From Myxococcales bacterium (GTDB lineage Bacteria; Myxococcota_A; Polyangia; Polyangiales; Polyangiaceae), in assembly GCA_016212965.1 (NCBI GenBank), contig JACRDA010000071.1, positions 1 to 64,000 on the forward strand: a stretch of 64,000 nucleotides of DNA, written 5' to 3'. This document shows, in pieces, positions 25,463 to 33,641 of this stretch (positions are counted from its first letter, which is position 1; each line of letters begins with the position of its first letter). The position numbers were made by a program, and so were the translations under genes. Below the pieces are notes generated by a model. It was not told where the DNA came from, did not search any database, and worked only from the letters and a program-made list of their open reading frames with translations.

Positions 25463-26333
25463 GACTCGCCTCCCACGACTGACTCGGCGCGAACGCTACC
25501 GCTGTGCCTGACGCCGTGACCTCGGCCTCGATGGCGGCGGCGCGCTGGGTCTCCTCGATGACGCGCCCGAGCGGCGGGATCTGCGCATCCCACTCGACCA
25601 GGGTGGACACCGGGCCGAAGCGTGCGACCGCATCGCGGTAGAGCTCCCAGACGTCGTCGCACACCGGGTGGTCGTGGGTGTCGAGAAGGAGCGGGCCGTC
25701 GGCGCTGTGGCCGGCGAGGTGGATCTGACCGACGCGATCCGCGGGCACGCCCTGGAGAAACGTGCGCGCGTCGAAGCCGTGGTTCTTTGCGCTCACGTAG
25801 ACGTTGTTCACGTCGAGCAAAAGGCCGCAGTCGGCGCGGTGACACAGCGCAGTGAGGAACTCCCACTCGGTCACGGTCGAGTGCGCGTACCGTAGATAGC
25901 TCGACACGTTCTCCACGAGGATCCTGCGCCCGAGCCGCTCCTGCACGCGTACGATCCGGGCGCTCACGTGCGCGAGCGCCTCCTCGGTGTACGGCAGAGG
26001 CCAGAGGTCGTGCCCGGTGTGGCCGCCGAAGCTCGAGAAGCAGAGGTGGTCGGAGATCCACGCCGGCTCGGTCTCGGCGGCGAGCTCCGCCACGTCGGAG
26101 AGGTAGGCCTCGTTGAGCGGGTCGACGGAGCCGAGCGACAGCGACACTCCATGGAGCACCACCGGGTAGCGCTCGCGCACGGCGCGCAGCACACGTCGCG
26201 GGTTGCCACCTGGCATCGTGAAGTTCTCGGTGATGACCTCGAACCAGTCGACGGCCGGGCGGTCCGCCACGACCTCGCGGTAGTGGACCGTGCGCAGCCC
26301 GATGCCGTGCCCGAGGTTCGGGAAACCATGCAT
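25452..26333 (-). CDS. bufB: MNIO (DUF692) multinuclear non-haem iron oxygenase, BufB-type
   Basis: 293 residues, a TIM-barrel of the DUF692 family (as MbnB, TglH, BufB). Expected iron ligand blocks are visible: LHGVSLSLG, ISDHLCFS, ENVSSYL, LLDVNNVYVSAKNHGFD, IHLAGHS, DTHDHPV and LVEWD. It would oxidise precursor cysteines using an iron cluster and O2. A strong SD (GAGGAGG) precedes the ATG, and an ECF-type promoter lies about 50 bp upstream. It is cytosolic and works with the overlapping DUF2063 gene; the nearest precursor is the BufA2 peptide downstream, with a possible extra Cys-rich ORF upstream. Confidence 0.87.
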   Translation of the reverse strand: MHGFPNLGHGIGLRTVHYREVVADRPAVDWFEVITENFTMPGGNPRRVLRAVRERYPVVLHGVSLSLGSVDPLNEAYLSDVAELAAETEPAWISDHLCFSSFGGHTGHDLWPLPYTEEALAHVSARIVRVQERLGRRILVENVSSYLRYAHSTVTEWEFLTALCHRADCGLLLDVNNVYVSAKNHGFDARTFLQGVPADRVGQIHLAGHSADGPLLLDTHDHPVCDDVWELYRDAVARFGPVSTLVEWDAQIPPLGRVIEETQRAAAIEAEVTASGTAVAFAPSQSWEASHAG

Positions 26334-26382
26334 CGACGCCTCCTCACGCGCCGGGTGCTCCGCGGCGCTCTGCTCGAGGCTT

Positions 26383-26408
26383 GTCTGCGCAAGCGCCCGC
26401 GCGTTACA
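26383..26408 (-). promoter_or_regulatory. Candidate ECF promoter for bufB-bufC
   Basis: Minus-strand TGTAACG-N16-GAC, with GCAGAC at the -10 side and T at position 18. Predicted start near 26376 gives a leader of about 43 bases to the bufB ATG, with a clear SD in it. Confidence 0.72.
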
Positions 26409-26432
26409 CGGGGATGTTCGGGGGCGCGCGCG

Positions 26433-26660
26433 TCAGCAGCAGCCGTTGGACCGACAGGCGGGTCCCGGGTCGGGCGTCATCGCCCGATCATCCTCGCCCA
26501 TGTGCGCACACGGATCCGGTCGCGGCGCACCTCCGTCACACGGGAACGGAGGCGCGTCGGCAAGGGGCACGAGCGCGCGTGGCACGACGAGCTCGACGAG
26601 CGCGCGGTAGGGTGCAGTCGCGAAGAGCCGGAAGGTCCTCTCGCACACCGCCGTCGGCAC
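26433..26660 (-). CDS. Small Cys-rich protein upstream of bufB, unknown
   Basis: 75 residues from GTG 26660. Codons are strongly G/C at the third position, as expected of a real gene here. The N-terminal half is plain (FRLFATAPYRALVELVVPRAL); the C-terminal half is Pro/Asp/Gly-rich with cysteines in FPCDGG, PDPCAHMG and the terminal ACRSNGCC. There is no signal peptide. It sits between its own ECF-type promoter and the bufB promoter, so it could be an extra MNIO substrate, a metal chaperone or a regulator. No family recognised; the weak point is the lack of a good SD before the GTG. Confidence 0.5.
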   Translation of the reverse strand: MPTAVCERTFRLFATAPYRALVELVVPRALVPLADAPPFPCDGGAPRPDPCAHMGEDDRAMTPDPGPACRSNGCC

Positions 26661-26693
26661 GCCGCGACGGAAGCGGTTGGCGTTCGTGGTGGA

Positions 26694-26719
26694 GTCTCCG
26701 CTGCGAGGCGGTCGTTACG
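26694..26719 (-). promoter_or_regulatory. Candidate ECF promoter for the small Cys-rich ORF
   Basis: Minus-strand CGTAACG-N16-GAC, with GGAGAC at the -10 side; position 18 is A rather than T. Predicted leader to GTG 26660 is about 27 bases. Confidence 0.6.
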
Positions 26720-26772
26720 GGTGTCTGTCGTGGAACTGACGTGGCTCGGGTTCGTGGGTTCGTCGACTGGGC

Positions 26773-27795
26773 TCATCTGCCGACGCTCGTCATCCCTGCG
26801 GGAGCCGCTGGCGGTGCCCGGGGCGTCTCGACCGCAAGGCCGAGCTGCGCCCGGTACGTCTCGTCGCCGGAGCGGTTGAGCTCCCAGTACGGAAGCCGCG
26901 CCGTGCCGAGCAACCGGACGTCCTCGCCATCGGACGTGGTCCAGCCGAGCACGCGGTGTGGGGCCGCCTGCCCGATGTCGAACGTGCGCCGGTAGTCGCC
27001 AGCCGCGAGCACGAACCGCGTCACCGCGCCGTTGCCATCGCCGTCCGAGCTCCGGGTGATCCTCGCCGGCACGGGCCGTGGGGCCTCGTGCGATCGTCGC
27101 ACGCGCCAGAGGGACGGAACGAGCATGCCGGACCAGTCTCCACCGCCTGCGAATGGGCCGTCGAGCTCGCGGAGCTGGATGAGCAGAGCATCTTCGTAGA
27201 GTGTGCCCGCGACAACCGGCACCGTCGCGGTGTGCTCGCCCTCGCTCGCGAAGTACGAGGCCACCTGGGACTCGACTTCGTCACGGCCCGGCCAGAGCGC
27301 CTGGAACACGTGACCGCACCACTCCTGCGCCGTGATCGTGATCTTCGCTGGCGAGAACCGCTCGTCGCTCCAGTCGTCGATGGGCGCGAAGACGGAGGTC
27401 ATGACCGAGTACGGGTAGATGCCGGCGAGGAACCGCAGACTGGCGTTGAGCTTCAGCACGTCCACGCGCTCCGCGGGCGCGACGTCGTCGTCCTTGATCC
27501 AGGTGCGCCGGTCCATGGGCTCGGTGACGTAGACGAGCACGAGCTCCCCGGCGCGGAGCTCGCCGTACCTCGGCTGCGTCGCGCGGTAGCCGGACAGCTC
27601 GGCGCTACCGTCGTACCAGAGCGCACGGAACGCGTTGCTGGCGTGCCCGCGCGGATCGCCGGGCCATGCTGGGTGAGTCGCGACGGGCGCCGGCGGTCCT
27701 GCCTTCACGGTGTCGCGCCTGCAGGCCGTGACACCCAACGCCGACGCGCACGCGACCCAGGCGATGGTCGCTGCACCCATAGGCCGAGTCGTCAC
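26773..27795 (-). CDS. Lipoprotein of unknown function, last gene of the ArsS operon
   Basis: About 340 residues from GTG 27795, which overlaps the stop of the flavin/Fe-S gene (GTGA). A signal peptide ends in a lipobox VTAC (Cys about 29). The mature part has a conserved-looking segment (ITAQEWCGHVFQALW) and beta-rich stretches (GAVTRFVLAAGDYRRTFDIG), but I recognise no named domain. It probably sits in the envelope facing the periplasm. Coupling to the membrane oxidoreductase suggests a role in the same pathway, for example as a carrier or anchor. Confidence 0.6.
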   Translation of the reverse strand: MTTRPMGAATIAWVACASALGVTACRRDTVKAGPPAPVATHPAWPGDPRGHASNAFRALWYDGSAELSGYRATQPRYGELRAGELVLVYVTEPMDRRTWIKDDDVAPAERVDVLKLNASLRFLAGIYPYSVMTSVFAPIDDWSDERFSPAKITITAQEWCGHVFQALWPGRDEVESQVASYFASEGEHTATVPVVAGTLYEDALLIQLRELDGPFAGGGDWSGMLVPSLWRVRRSHEAPRPVPARITRSSDGDGNGAVTRFVLAAGDYRRTFDIGQAAPHRVLGWTTSDGEDVRLLGTARLPYWELNRSGDETYRAQLGLAVETPRAPPAAPAGMTSVGR

Positions 27796-30071
27796 GCGGC
27801 ACCTCCGTGTGCCTCGGACGCCGCCCGAGCGCCCGTCCGGCTGCGCTCGCGCACCACCACCGCGCTTGCCGCGAGCCGATCGAACGCAACGACGCGCCCG
27901 CTGCGATCGACGCGGCCGAACTCCAGAACTCCCGTCGGACATACCTCCACGCAAGCGGAGCAGCGGACGCACTCGGGATCCTGCATCGGGGCGCCGCGGT
28001 TGGCGAAGGCCATGACGTCGATCCCCTGGTGGCAGCTCGTCGTGCACGCGTTGCACGAGATGCACTTCGCGCCGTCGGCGACGATCCGAAAGCGCGAGAA
28101 GCGCGCGTAGATGTGCATCAAGGCCGCCAGGGGACATGCGAAGCGACACCAGAGGCGGCCCGAGTAGCCGAAATAGAGGCCCGTGCCGAGCACACCCGCG
28201 AGCGCAAAGTCGACGACGGGCTTCCAGCCGCTTACGAGCAGCGCGCCGGACGCGCTCGCGGCCCACGCCCAGTCTGTCGCCCATGCCGCAACCCGCAGCA
28301 CCAGCAGCAGGCACGCGGCGCAGAGCACGATCTGGCCCACGCCGTTGAGGCGGTTCCACCCGGGGCCGTGTGGCATCTTCTCCCGGTGCCGGTCGCCCAT
28401 CGTCTCGGCGAGGGCACCGCACGAACAGAGCCAGCCGCAGTATGCCCCCTTTCCCCAGCGCCACACGATGAGCGGGATGAAGACGAATGTCTGCACGAGC
28501 CCGATGACGAGCCACCAGCCGAGCGGTTGCGCTGTGAATACGTTCCAGACGAACAGCGGCCAGGCGAGCACGAAGCCGTAGGCGCGCCAGTACTCGCGCC
28601 CGTTGGCATCGTAGCTCGCCGCCGGGAAGAGGTTGTCGGCGGCCGTCTTGAGCCACCCGGAATCCCACGCGCCGTGCCGTCCGAGCCAGGGCAGGAGGAT
28701 CTCCGGCAGCACGAACAGCGGGAACACCTGCAGCATCATCAAGACTAGGGTCTGCGCGCGGACGTATGGCGTGCGACGTCTGCGCATGCGGTCGATGCCG
28801 AAGGCGACGACGGCCACGCAGTACAGAAGCGCGATGAAGAAGCCGACGCCATTCGAAGCGGAAGCGACGAGCGCGTACCAGAGCCCGCGGGGTGCGCCCG
28901 TCGCGTCGAGCTCGAGCAGGTGCACCTTCGCGAGATGGGACGGATTCCAGGAGGCGGTCCCGAAGACACCGAAGGCCTTCATCGCGTAGAGCAGGGTCGC
29001 CGTCGCTGCGAACGCCGCCACGCCGCCCCAGGCCCACGCCGAGCGCGCGCCACGGATCCGGATCCCGGAGCGCCGGAAGAAGTCGAGGGGGGGCTCGCGG
29101 CCGAGCAGCACGAACACGGCGTCGGGTGCAGGCAGCTGCGACGCGACGCCGCCGCGCGAGACCGTGACCGCGTCGTCGTCCACCCGGACGACGCGCGTGC
29201 CGAGCCGGAGCGAGAGTCGCCCGGCGGCCGCAAGCTTGGTCGCGCGCTTCACATTGTCGGGCTTGGGTCGCGAGAGCTCCTGCCCACGGTGCACCAGGCT
29301 GACGGTCGCTCCCGCCTCCGCGAGCGCGATCGCGGCTTCGACCGCGGTGTCACCACCCCCCACGACGACGACGGGCTTGCCAGCGTGGTGCGCGGGGTCG
29401 AGGAGCCGGTTGGAAACGTGGGGAAGCTCCTCCCCGGGCACGCCGAGGCGGCGGAAGTTGCCCGTCCTGCCGATGGCGACGATGACGCGGCGGGCGCGCA
29501 GTTGCTCGCCATCCTGGAGGTCGACCAGCAGCACGTCCTTCTCGCGCCGCACCCGCTCGGCCGACGCCAGCGTCAGCGGTATGGCGTGGGGCTCCACCGT
29601 GGCGCGAAGCTCCGCCAGCAGCTCCTCCTTCACCGCGGCGGTGACCTGCAGGCGACCCCGCGGGTTCATCGCAGTGGGATAGGTGAAGATCGGCTTTCCG
29701 GCAGGGAAGTTCGCAACCGTGCTGAACGGGGTCGCGGCCTCGACGACCCGGATGCGTAGGCCGAGCGCGAGACACTCCATCGCGGCGGCCATGCCGGCGA
29801 CGCCGGCTCCGAGCACCACGACGTCGAGGACGTCCTCCGGACCTGCATGGACCGAGCGCAGCTCGGCCGCACAGCGGCGCGCGGCGGCCGTTCCCGTGTC
29901 GAGGGCGAATTTCAGGAGCGGAATGCCCGCGAGATCGCCGACGATGAACACGCCGGGGACGCTGGTGCCTCCGGAGGCGTCGCAGACGGGAAGGCGCTCC
30001 ACGGAGCCCGCCGGCCAACGGAGGTGCAGCCATCGGAGGTAGCGGCCGACGAGGCTCACGGCGTTCTCCAT
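27792..30071 (-). CDS. Membrane flavin and Fe-S oxidoreductase (thioredoxin-reductase-like + NapH/ferredoxin-like)
   Basis: 759 residues. It opens with a GVFIVGDLAGIPLLKFAL block, then a thioredoxin-reductase-like FAD domain (VVLGAGVAGMAAA, about 86-98) and an NAD-binding fold (VVVVGGGDTAVEAA, about 235). After about 340 come several transmembrane helices with GAYCGWLCSCG and CRFACPLAALMHIY, as in NapH/NosR-type proteins. Two 4Fe-4S ferredoxin motifs end it (CISCNACTTSCHQG, CVRCSACVEVCPTG). It can plausibly move electrons from NAD(P)H to a membrane or periplasmic acceptor. It overlaps its upstream neighbour by 16 bp and its downstream lipoprotein by 4. Confidence 0.78.
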   Translation of the reverse strand: MENAVSLVGRYLRWLHLRWPAGSVERLPVCDASGGTSVPGVFIVGDLAGIPLLKFALDTGTAAARRCAAELRSVHAGPEDVLDVVVLGAGVAGMAAAMECLALGLRIRVVEAATPFSTVANFPAGKPIFTYPTAMNPRGRLQVTAAVKEELLAELRATVEPHAIPLTLASAERVRREKDVLLVDLQDGEQLRARRVIVAIGRTGNFRRLGVPGEELPHVSNRLLDPAHHAGKPVVVVGGGDTAVEAAIALAEAGATVSLVHRGQELSRPKPDNVKRATKLAAAGRLSLRLGTRVVRVDDDAVTVSRGGVASQLPAPDAVFVLLGREPPLDFFRRSGIRIRGARSAWAWGGVAAFAATATLLYAMKAFGVFGTASWNPSHLAKVHLLELDATGAPRGLWYALVASASNGVGFFIALLYCVAVVAFGIDRMRRRRTPYVRAQTLVLMMLQVFPLFVLPEILLPWLGRHGAWDSGWLKTAADNLFPAASYDANGREYWRAYGFVLAWPLFVWNVFTAQPLGWWLVIGLVQTFVFIPLIVWRWGKGAYCGWLCSCGALAETMGDRHREKMPHGPGWNRLNGVGQIVLCAACLLLVLRVAAWATDWAWAASASGALLVSGWKPVVDFALAGVLGTGLYFGYSGRLWCRFACPLAALMHIYARFSRFRIVADGAKCISCNACTTSCHQGIDVMAFANRGAPMQDPECVRCSACVEVCPTGVLEFGRVDRSGRVVAFDRLAASAVVVRERSRTGARAASEAHGGAA

Positions 30072-30766
30072 GCCGACGCGGTCGACGGCGTCCCCTCAGC
30101 GCGGACGCCGCGCGCGCGTCCTTGCGTCGTCGCTCGCCTGAGTTCCTCAGGCTGGCGCCGCCACTCGAATCCGCGCGCCTCGGCGCGCGCCAAACCCTCG
30201 AGATCGTCGACGTCGTCGAGGGTCGGTCCGAGCGCGCAGGAGATCCGGTTCGCTCCGAGCCGGGTGCCGGTCGCGTCGAGGAGCTGCTGCGTCGACCACG
30301 GCAGATCGTCCGCGAAGCACGTCTTGGCCGCTTCCGGGTCGGTGACTCCTACCCCCCAATAGCCACCGTCCCGCGCCGGGCCCAGCGCGACACGCGCGCC
30401 ATCGAGGCGTTGCGCCAGGGCCGCCAGGTGACCGACCGTGAGGTCTGGGCAGTCGGCGCCGACGATGATGAGGCGCTCGCGCGTGGCGAGCGCTCGCTCG
30501 GCAGCGTGCGCGAGGCGCCTGCCGAGGCCGCCTTCGACCTGCCGAAAACGCGGCAGCCGCGCGACGGCGGTGTCCCCGAAAAGCGACGCGTCCCCTTCGA
30601 AGTAGAGCTCTGCGGCACCCGGCCACGCACGGATCGCCGCTCCGGTGCGCTCCAGCAACGCCCGGTACACCCGGAGCGCCGCCCCTTGCCCGATGTCCCG
30701 GGCGAGCCGCGTCTTGCCGCGCCCGAGCGCCGGCGCCCGCGCCAATACGATGAGCCGCGTCTTCAT
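30056..30766 (-). CDS. CofC-like transferase, rSAM/selenodomain-associated transferase 1 type (TIGR04282-like)
   Basis: 236 residues from ATG 30766. The nucleotidyl/glycosyl transferase fold starts IVLARAPALGRGKTRLARDIG, then IIVGADCPDLT and GPARDGGYWGVGV, all diagnostic of the DUF2064/TIGR04282 group that occurs beside ArsS-type radical SAM genes. It is probably a sugar or nucleotidyl transferase in arsenosugar-type product assembly. ATGA overlap with the membrane glycosyltransferase upstream and a 16-bp overlap downstream place it firmly in the operon. Confidence 0.77.
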   Translation of the reverse strand: MKTRLIVLARAPALGRGKTRLARDIGQGAALRVYRALLERTGAAIRAWPGAAELYFEGDASLFGDTAVARLPRFRQVEGGLGRRLAHAAERALATRERLIIVGADCPDLTVGHLAALAQRLDGARVALGPARDGGYWGVGVTDPEAAKTCFADDLPWSTQQLLDATGTRLGANRISCALGPTLDDVDDLEGLARAEARGFEWRRQPEELRRATTQGRARGVRAEGTPSTASAWRTP

Positions 30767-32694
30767 TCGGCTTCCGTCTCCATGCCCAACGTCGCAGGCG
30801 CCGCGCTCCGATCGGGAACGCGGCGGGTGGCCTCCCAGGCGAGGAGCACGAGCGCTGGCCCATGGGCGAGCGCAGTCACCCATGGCGCCTCGGTCCAGTC
30901 TCCCGTGCTCTGGAAGGCGAGCCCGTGGAGCCAGTAGATCGGCGCCATCGCCGTCCAGGCGGCGAGTGCCCACGAGCCCGTGAACGGCAGCAGCACCACG
31001 AGCGGCGCCAAGTACCAAGGATGCAGCGTGGGCAGGCAGAGCAAGAGCGCTGCGAGCAGTCGTGCGGTAAGGGCGGCCGGCGAAGCGCCATGCGCGCGCC
31101 CGTGCCGCCAGATGAGCGCGCTCGCGGTGCCCCATAGGCCCACGAGGACCGCGACCGTGACTGCACGCACGAGCGCGGCCGGCACGACAGAGGCTACGGC
31201 GGCTCGGATCACGGGCTCGAGTGCCCCGTGGAAATGCAGCTCACCGCCGAACCGTCCAAGGCTCCTGAAGAGGGCCGACCCTGCCGCGACGAAGGGCGCG
31301 TACGCGAGGAGCGCAACCGCGGCCGGGACGAGCCAGGTGTGGCGCTCTCCCAGGCGGCCCTGTGCCGGAGCCGCAACGAGCGCGAAGGGCTTCGTGAGCG
31401 CCGCGAGCGCAGTCCCCACGAGGCCGAGACGACGGTGTCCCCATGCAGCGAGGAGGAGCGACAGCACGAGCAGCGCCGCAGTGACGAAGTCCTGGTGCCC
31501 CTCTCCGGCGCCGAAAAGCGGGCCGACCGGATTCCACGCGGCCGCTAGCAGCCACGTGCTCGGCGCTCCGAAGTGCGCGAGCAGCAGCAGGACGAGGCCG
31601 AGCGCAGCCATCTCGGCGAGGGACACGGCGATCTTGAAGGCCATCGGCCGGACGCTGAGCGAGGTCACGGCGGCCTCGAACGCCAGGGTCACCGGTGGAT
31701 AGATCGCGGACCATTCGCGATGATTGACCCCGGCACGCACGTCGGCCGGCAGCTCGGCGAGCAGGGACGACTGCCCGGGAGCGACGAGGTACGGGTTCTC
31801 TCCGCCTCGCACCTGCACCCCCTCGACGATGTAGCGGTTCACGTCGTCGGACGGGGCGAGCCCGAGGGCGAGCACCCGCATCGCGACGGCGACAGCGATG
31901 ATCCAGGCAAGCGTCGAGCGCCCGGCCGGCCTTCGTCGGACCACGGCGAGCGCGGCGAGGTAGAGCGCTCCGAGCACGAGGCCGACGCCCGCAAAGAGTC
32001 CGGGGCGATCGCGCCACGAGCCGGGCTGAGCTGCCAAAACGGCGTACCCGAGCAGGCTCGCGACACCGAGTAGCACGAGCCACCTCCGCGCAGAGCTCTC
32101 AACGGGCGGCCGGGGCGCCGGGCGGCGCCCTTCCCAGAGCAGACGCGAGCCGACCCACGCGAAACCCGCGCAGTAGACAAAGAGCAAGACGCCGAGTCCC
32201 GGGCGCTCTCCGGTCGCTCCGAGCAACGCGCCGTAGGCAGCCCACGCCGCGCAGGCGAGCTCGACGAGCCCTCCTGCCGCCGCCGCCTTGTAGCTCCCGC
32301 TGAGGCGAGCCCCCTGCTTGGGTGTGCGCACGAACTCGGTCACGCGGCCGCGCAGAGCCTCCCAGACGGCCGCCGCGTTGGACACTGCCACGCCAGTCCC
32401 GATGGCGGCGAGGCTCGGCAAGTCGCGCAGGCGCCGCCACGCGCCGCGCCCGCGCAACACCACCTGGGCCGCGCCATAGAGAAGCGGCGGTGCGCCTGCG
32501 CCGAGGGCGAACAAGACGAGCCCGGCACTGAGCGCGTGGCTCGAGATGCGATGCAGCACTGGCATGGCGACCGGCGCCGCGGCGAGGCTCGCTAGGATCA
32601 GTGGATGCACGAGGTAGTGCGTCATGTGCAGCGTCGCGGCGAGCTTGGCGGTCACGGACCAGTTGGACCTCCAGACGCGCCCGAGGAGCTTCAC
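30763..32694 (-). CDS. N-terminally truncated GT2 (cellulose-synthase-like) fused to a GT-C membrane glycosyltransferase
   Basis: About 643 residues from GTG 32694, which overlaps the shortened ArsS stop (GTGA). Just upstream in the same frame stands ERWAKGSIQTA, the QxxRW-type end of a cellulose-synthase-like GT2 domain, but the catalytic part that should precede it is missing. After the GT2 membrane tail (to about 190) a second multi-helix domain begins, with SDDVNRYIVEGVQVRGGENPY and IYPPVTLAFEA, typical of GT-C/DUF2029 transferases using lipid-linked sugars. The first half is therefore a remnant; the GT-C half may still work. See the finding on the deletion junction. Confidence 0.65.
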   Translation of the reverse strand: MKLLGRVWRSNWSVTAKLAATLHMTHYLVHPLILASLAAAPVAMPVLHRISSHALSAGLVLFALGAGAPPLLYGAAQVVLRGRGAWRRLRDLPSLAAIGTGVAVSNAAAVWEALRGRVTEFVRTPKQGARLSGSYKAAAAGGLVELACAAWAAYGALLGATGERPGLGVLLFVYCAGFAWVGSRLLWEGRRPAPRPPVESSARRWLVLLGVASLLGYAVLAAQPGSWRDRPGLFAGVGLVLGALYLAALAVVRRRPAGRSTLAWIIAVAVAMRVLALGLAPSDDVNRYIVEGVQVRGGENPYLVAPGQSSLLAELPADVRAGVNHREWSAIYPPVTLAFEAAVTSLSVRPMAFKIAVSLAEMAALGLVLLLLAHFGAPSTWLLAAAWNPVGPLFGAGEGHQDFVTAALLVLSLLLAAWGHRRLGLVGTALAALTKPFALVAAPAQGRLGERHTWLVPAAVALLAYAPFVAAGSALFRSLGRFGGELHFHGALEPVIRAAVASVVPAALVRAVTVAVLVGLWGTASALIWRHGRAHGASPAALTARLLAALLLCLPTLHPWYLAPLVVLLPFTGSWALAAWTAMAPIYWLHGLAFQSTGDWTEAPWVTALAHGPALVLLAWEATRRVPDRSAAPATLGMETEAE

Positions 32695-33641
32695 GGCGGT
32701 CTGGATCGAGCCCTTGGCCCAGCGCTCGCCATGGCGACGGGACGGTTGGTCAGATCCGTGGGCGAGATGTCCCACAGGTGGGGCCCGGGTCGCGCGCCGC
32801 CGAGCGGAACACCGAGCGCGAGGTTGAAGTCGCAGTCGTACAGGCGGCCCTCGTGATCCACGCTGAGGGTCGACCGGCACATGAGCCCAACGAGCGTCTC
32901 CGGGTTGTAGGCCGCCGCGAGCTTCGCCTCGTAGTCCCCGAGCTCCCCGCGCACCTGAAGGTAGCGACGGAACCTGCGGATCGGCACGTTCGCCAGGCAC
33001 CACAGGCTCGTGAACTCGATGCTCCAGTCGTCCCAGAGGCGCGTGCGGTAGTCACCTTCGAGCAGTGGTTGGGGGGGCGGCAGGGACGCGCCCAGCGGGT
33101 TGTAGACCAAGTGGAGCGGTAGCTCGGGCTGCCTCCCGTAGCCGACGCCGTTCAGCTTCCGGAGCCCGGCGATGCTCCGGTCGTAGGTACCGCGGCCGCG
33201 CTGCGCATCGACGTTCTCGCGCAGGTAGCAGGGTAGGCTCGCGACGACGCCAACCTCGTGCGCAGCGAGGAAAGTGTGCAGATCCTCCTGGCCCGGCTCG
33301 TCGAGCACGGCGAGGTTGCAGCGGTCGAGAACGGAACAGCCGGCGCGGCGCGCGACCGTCACGAGCTCGCGGAAGCCGGAGATGAGCTCGGGCGCACCGC
33401 CCGTGAGGTCCACGACGGGCGGCCTGTGCCGCACGATCCACGCGCTCACGCGCCCGAGGACCTCCGGCGCGATCTTCTCGCGGCGCTGAGGACCGGCCTC
33501 CACGTGGCAATGGAGACACGCCAGGTTGCAGAGCCTGCCGAGGTTCAGCTGCAACGTGCGGAGCCCGCCGCGTCGCACGGCCTCGGTCCACGGCACGGCG
33601 GAGGGCTCGCTCGCTGCGCGATCGGTCAGACGCGGTGGCAT
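32691..33641 (-). CDS. arsS: ArsS-type radical SAM protein, C-terminally truncated
   Basis: About 316 residues from ATG 33641 (SD AAGGAGG). The radical SAM motif CNLACLHC is in LNLGRLCNLACLHCHVEAGP, typical of ArsS, then LTGGAPE. The DUF3641 region follows with HLVYNPLGASLPP, LWDDWSIEFTSLWCLANVPI and LMCRSTLSVDHEGRLYDCDF. ArsS adds a 5'-deoxyadenosyl group to methylated arsenic in arsenosugar synthesis. The family normally closes with a Cys-rich HCFGCTAG-type tail after the LWD block; here the frame runs from NRPVAM into unrelated residues and stops. Activity may be lost or changed. Confidence 0.78.
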   Translation of the reverse strand: MPPRLTDRAASEPSAVPWTEAVRRGGLRTLQLNLGRLCNLACLHCHVEAGPQRREKIAPEVLGRVSAWIVRHRPPVVDLTGGAPELISGFRELVTVARRAGCSVLDRCNLAVLDEPGQEDLHTFLAAHEVGVVASLPCYLRENVDAQRGRGTYDRSIAGLRKLNGVGYGRQPELPLHLVYNPLGASLPPPQPLLEGDYRTRLWDDWSIEFTSLWCLANVPIRRFRRYLQVRGELGDYEAKLAAAYNPETLVGLMCRSTLSVDHEGRLYDCDFNLALGVPLGGARPGPHLWDISPTDLTNRPVAMASAGPRARSRPP

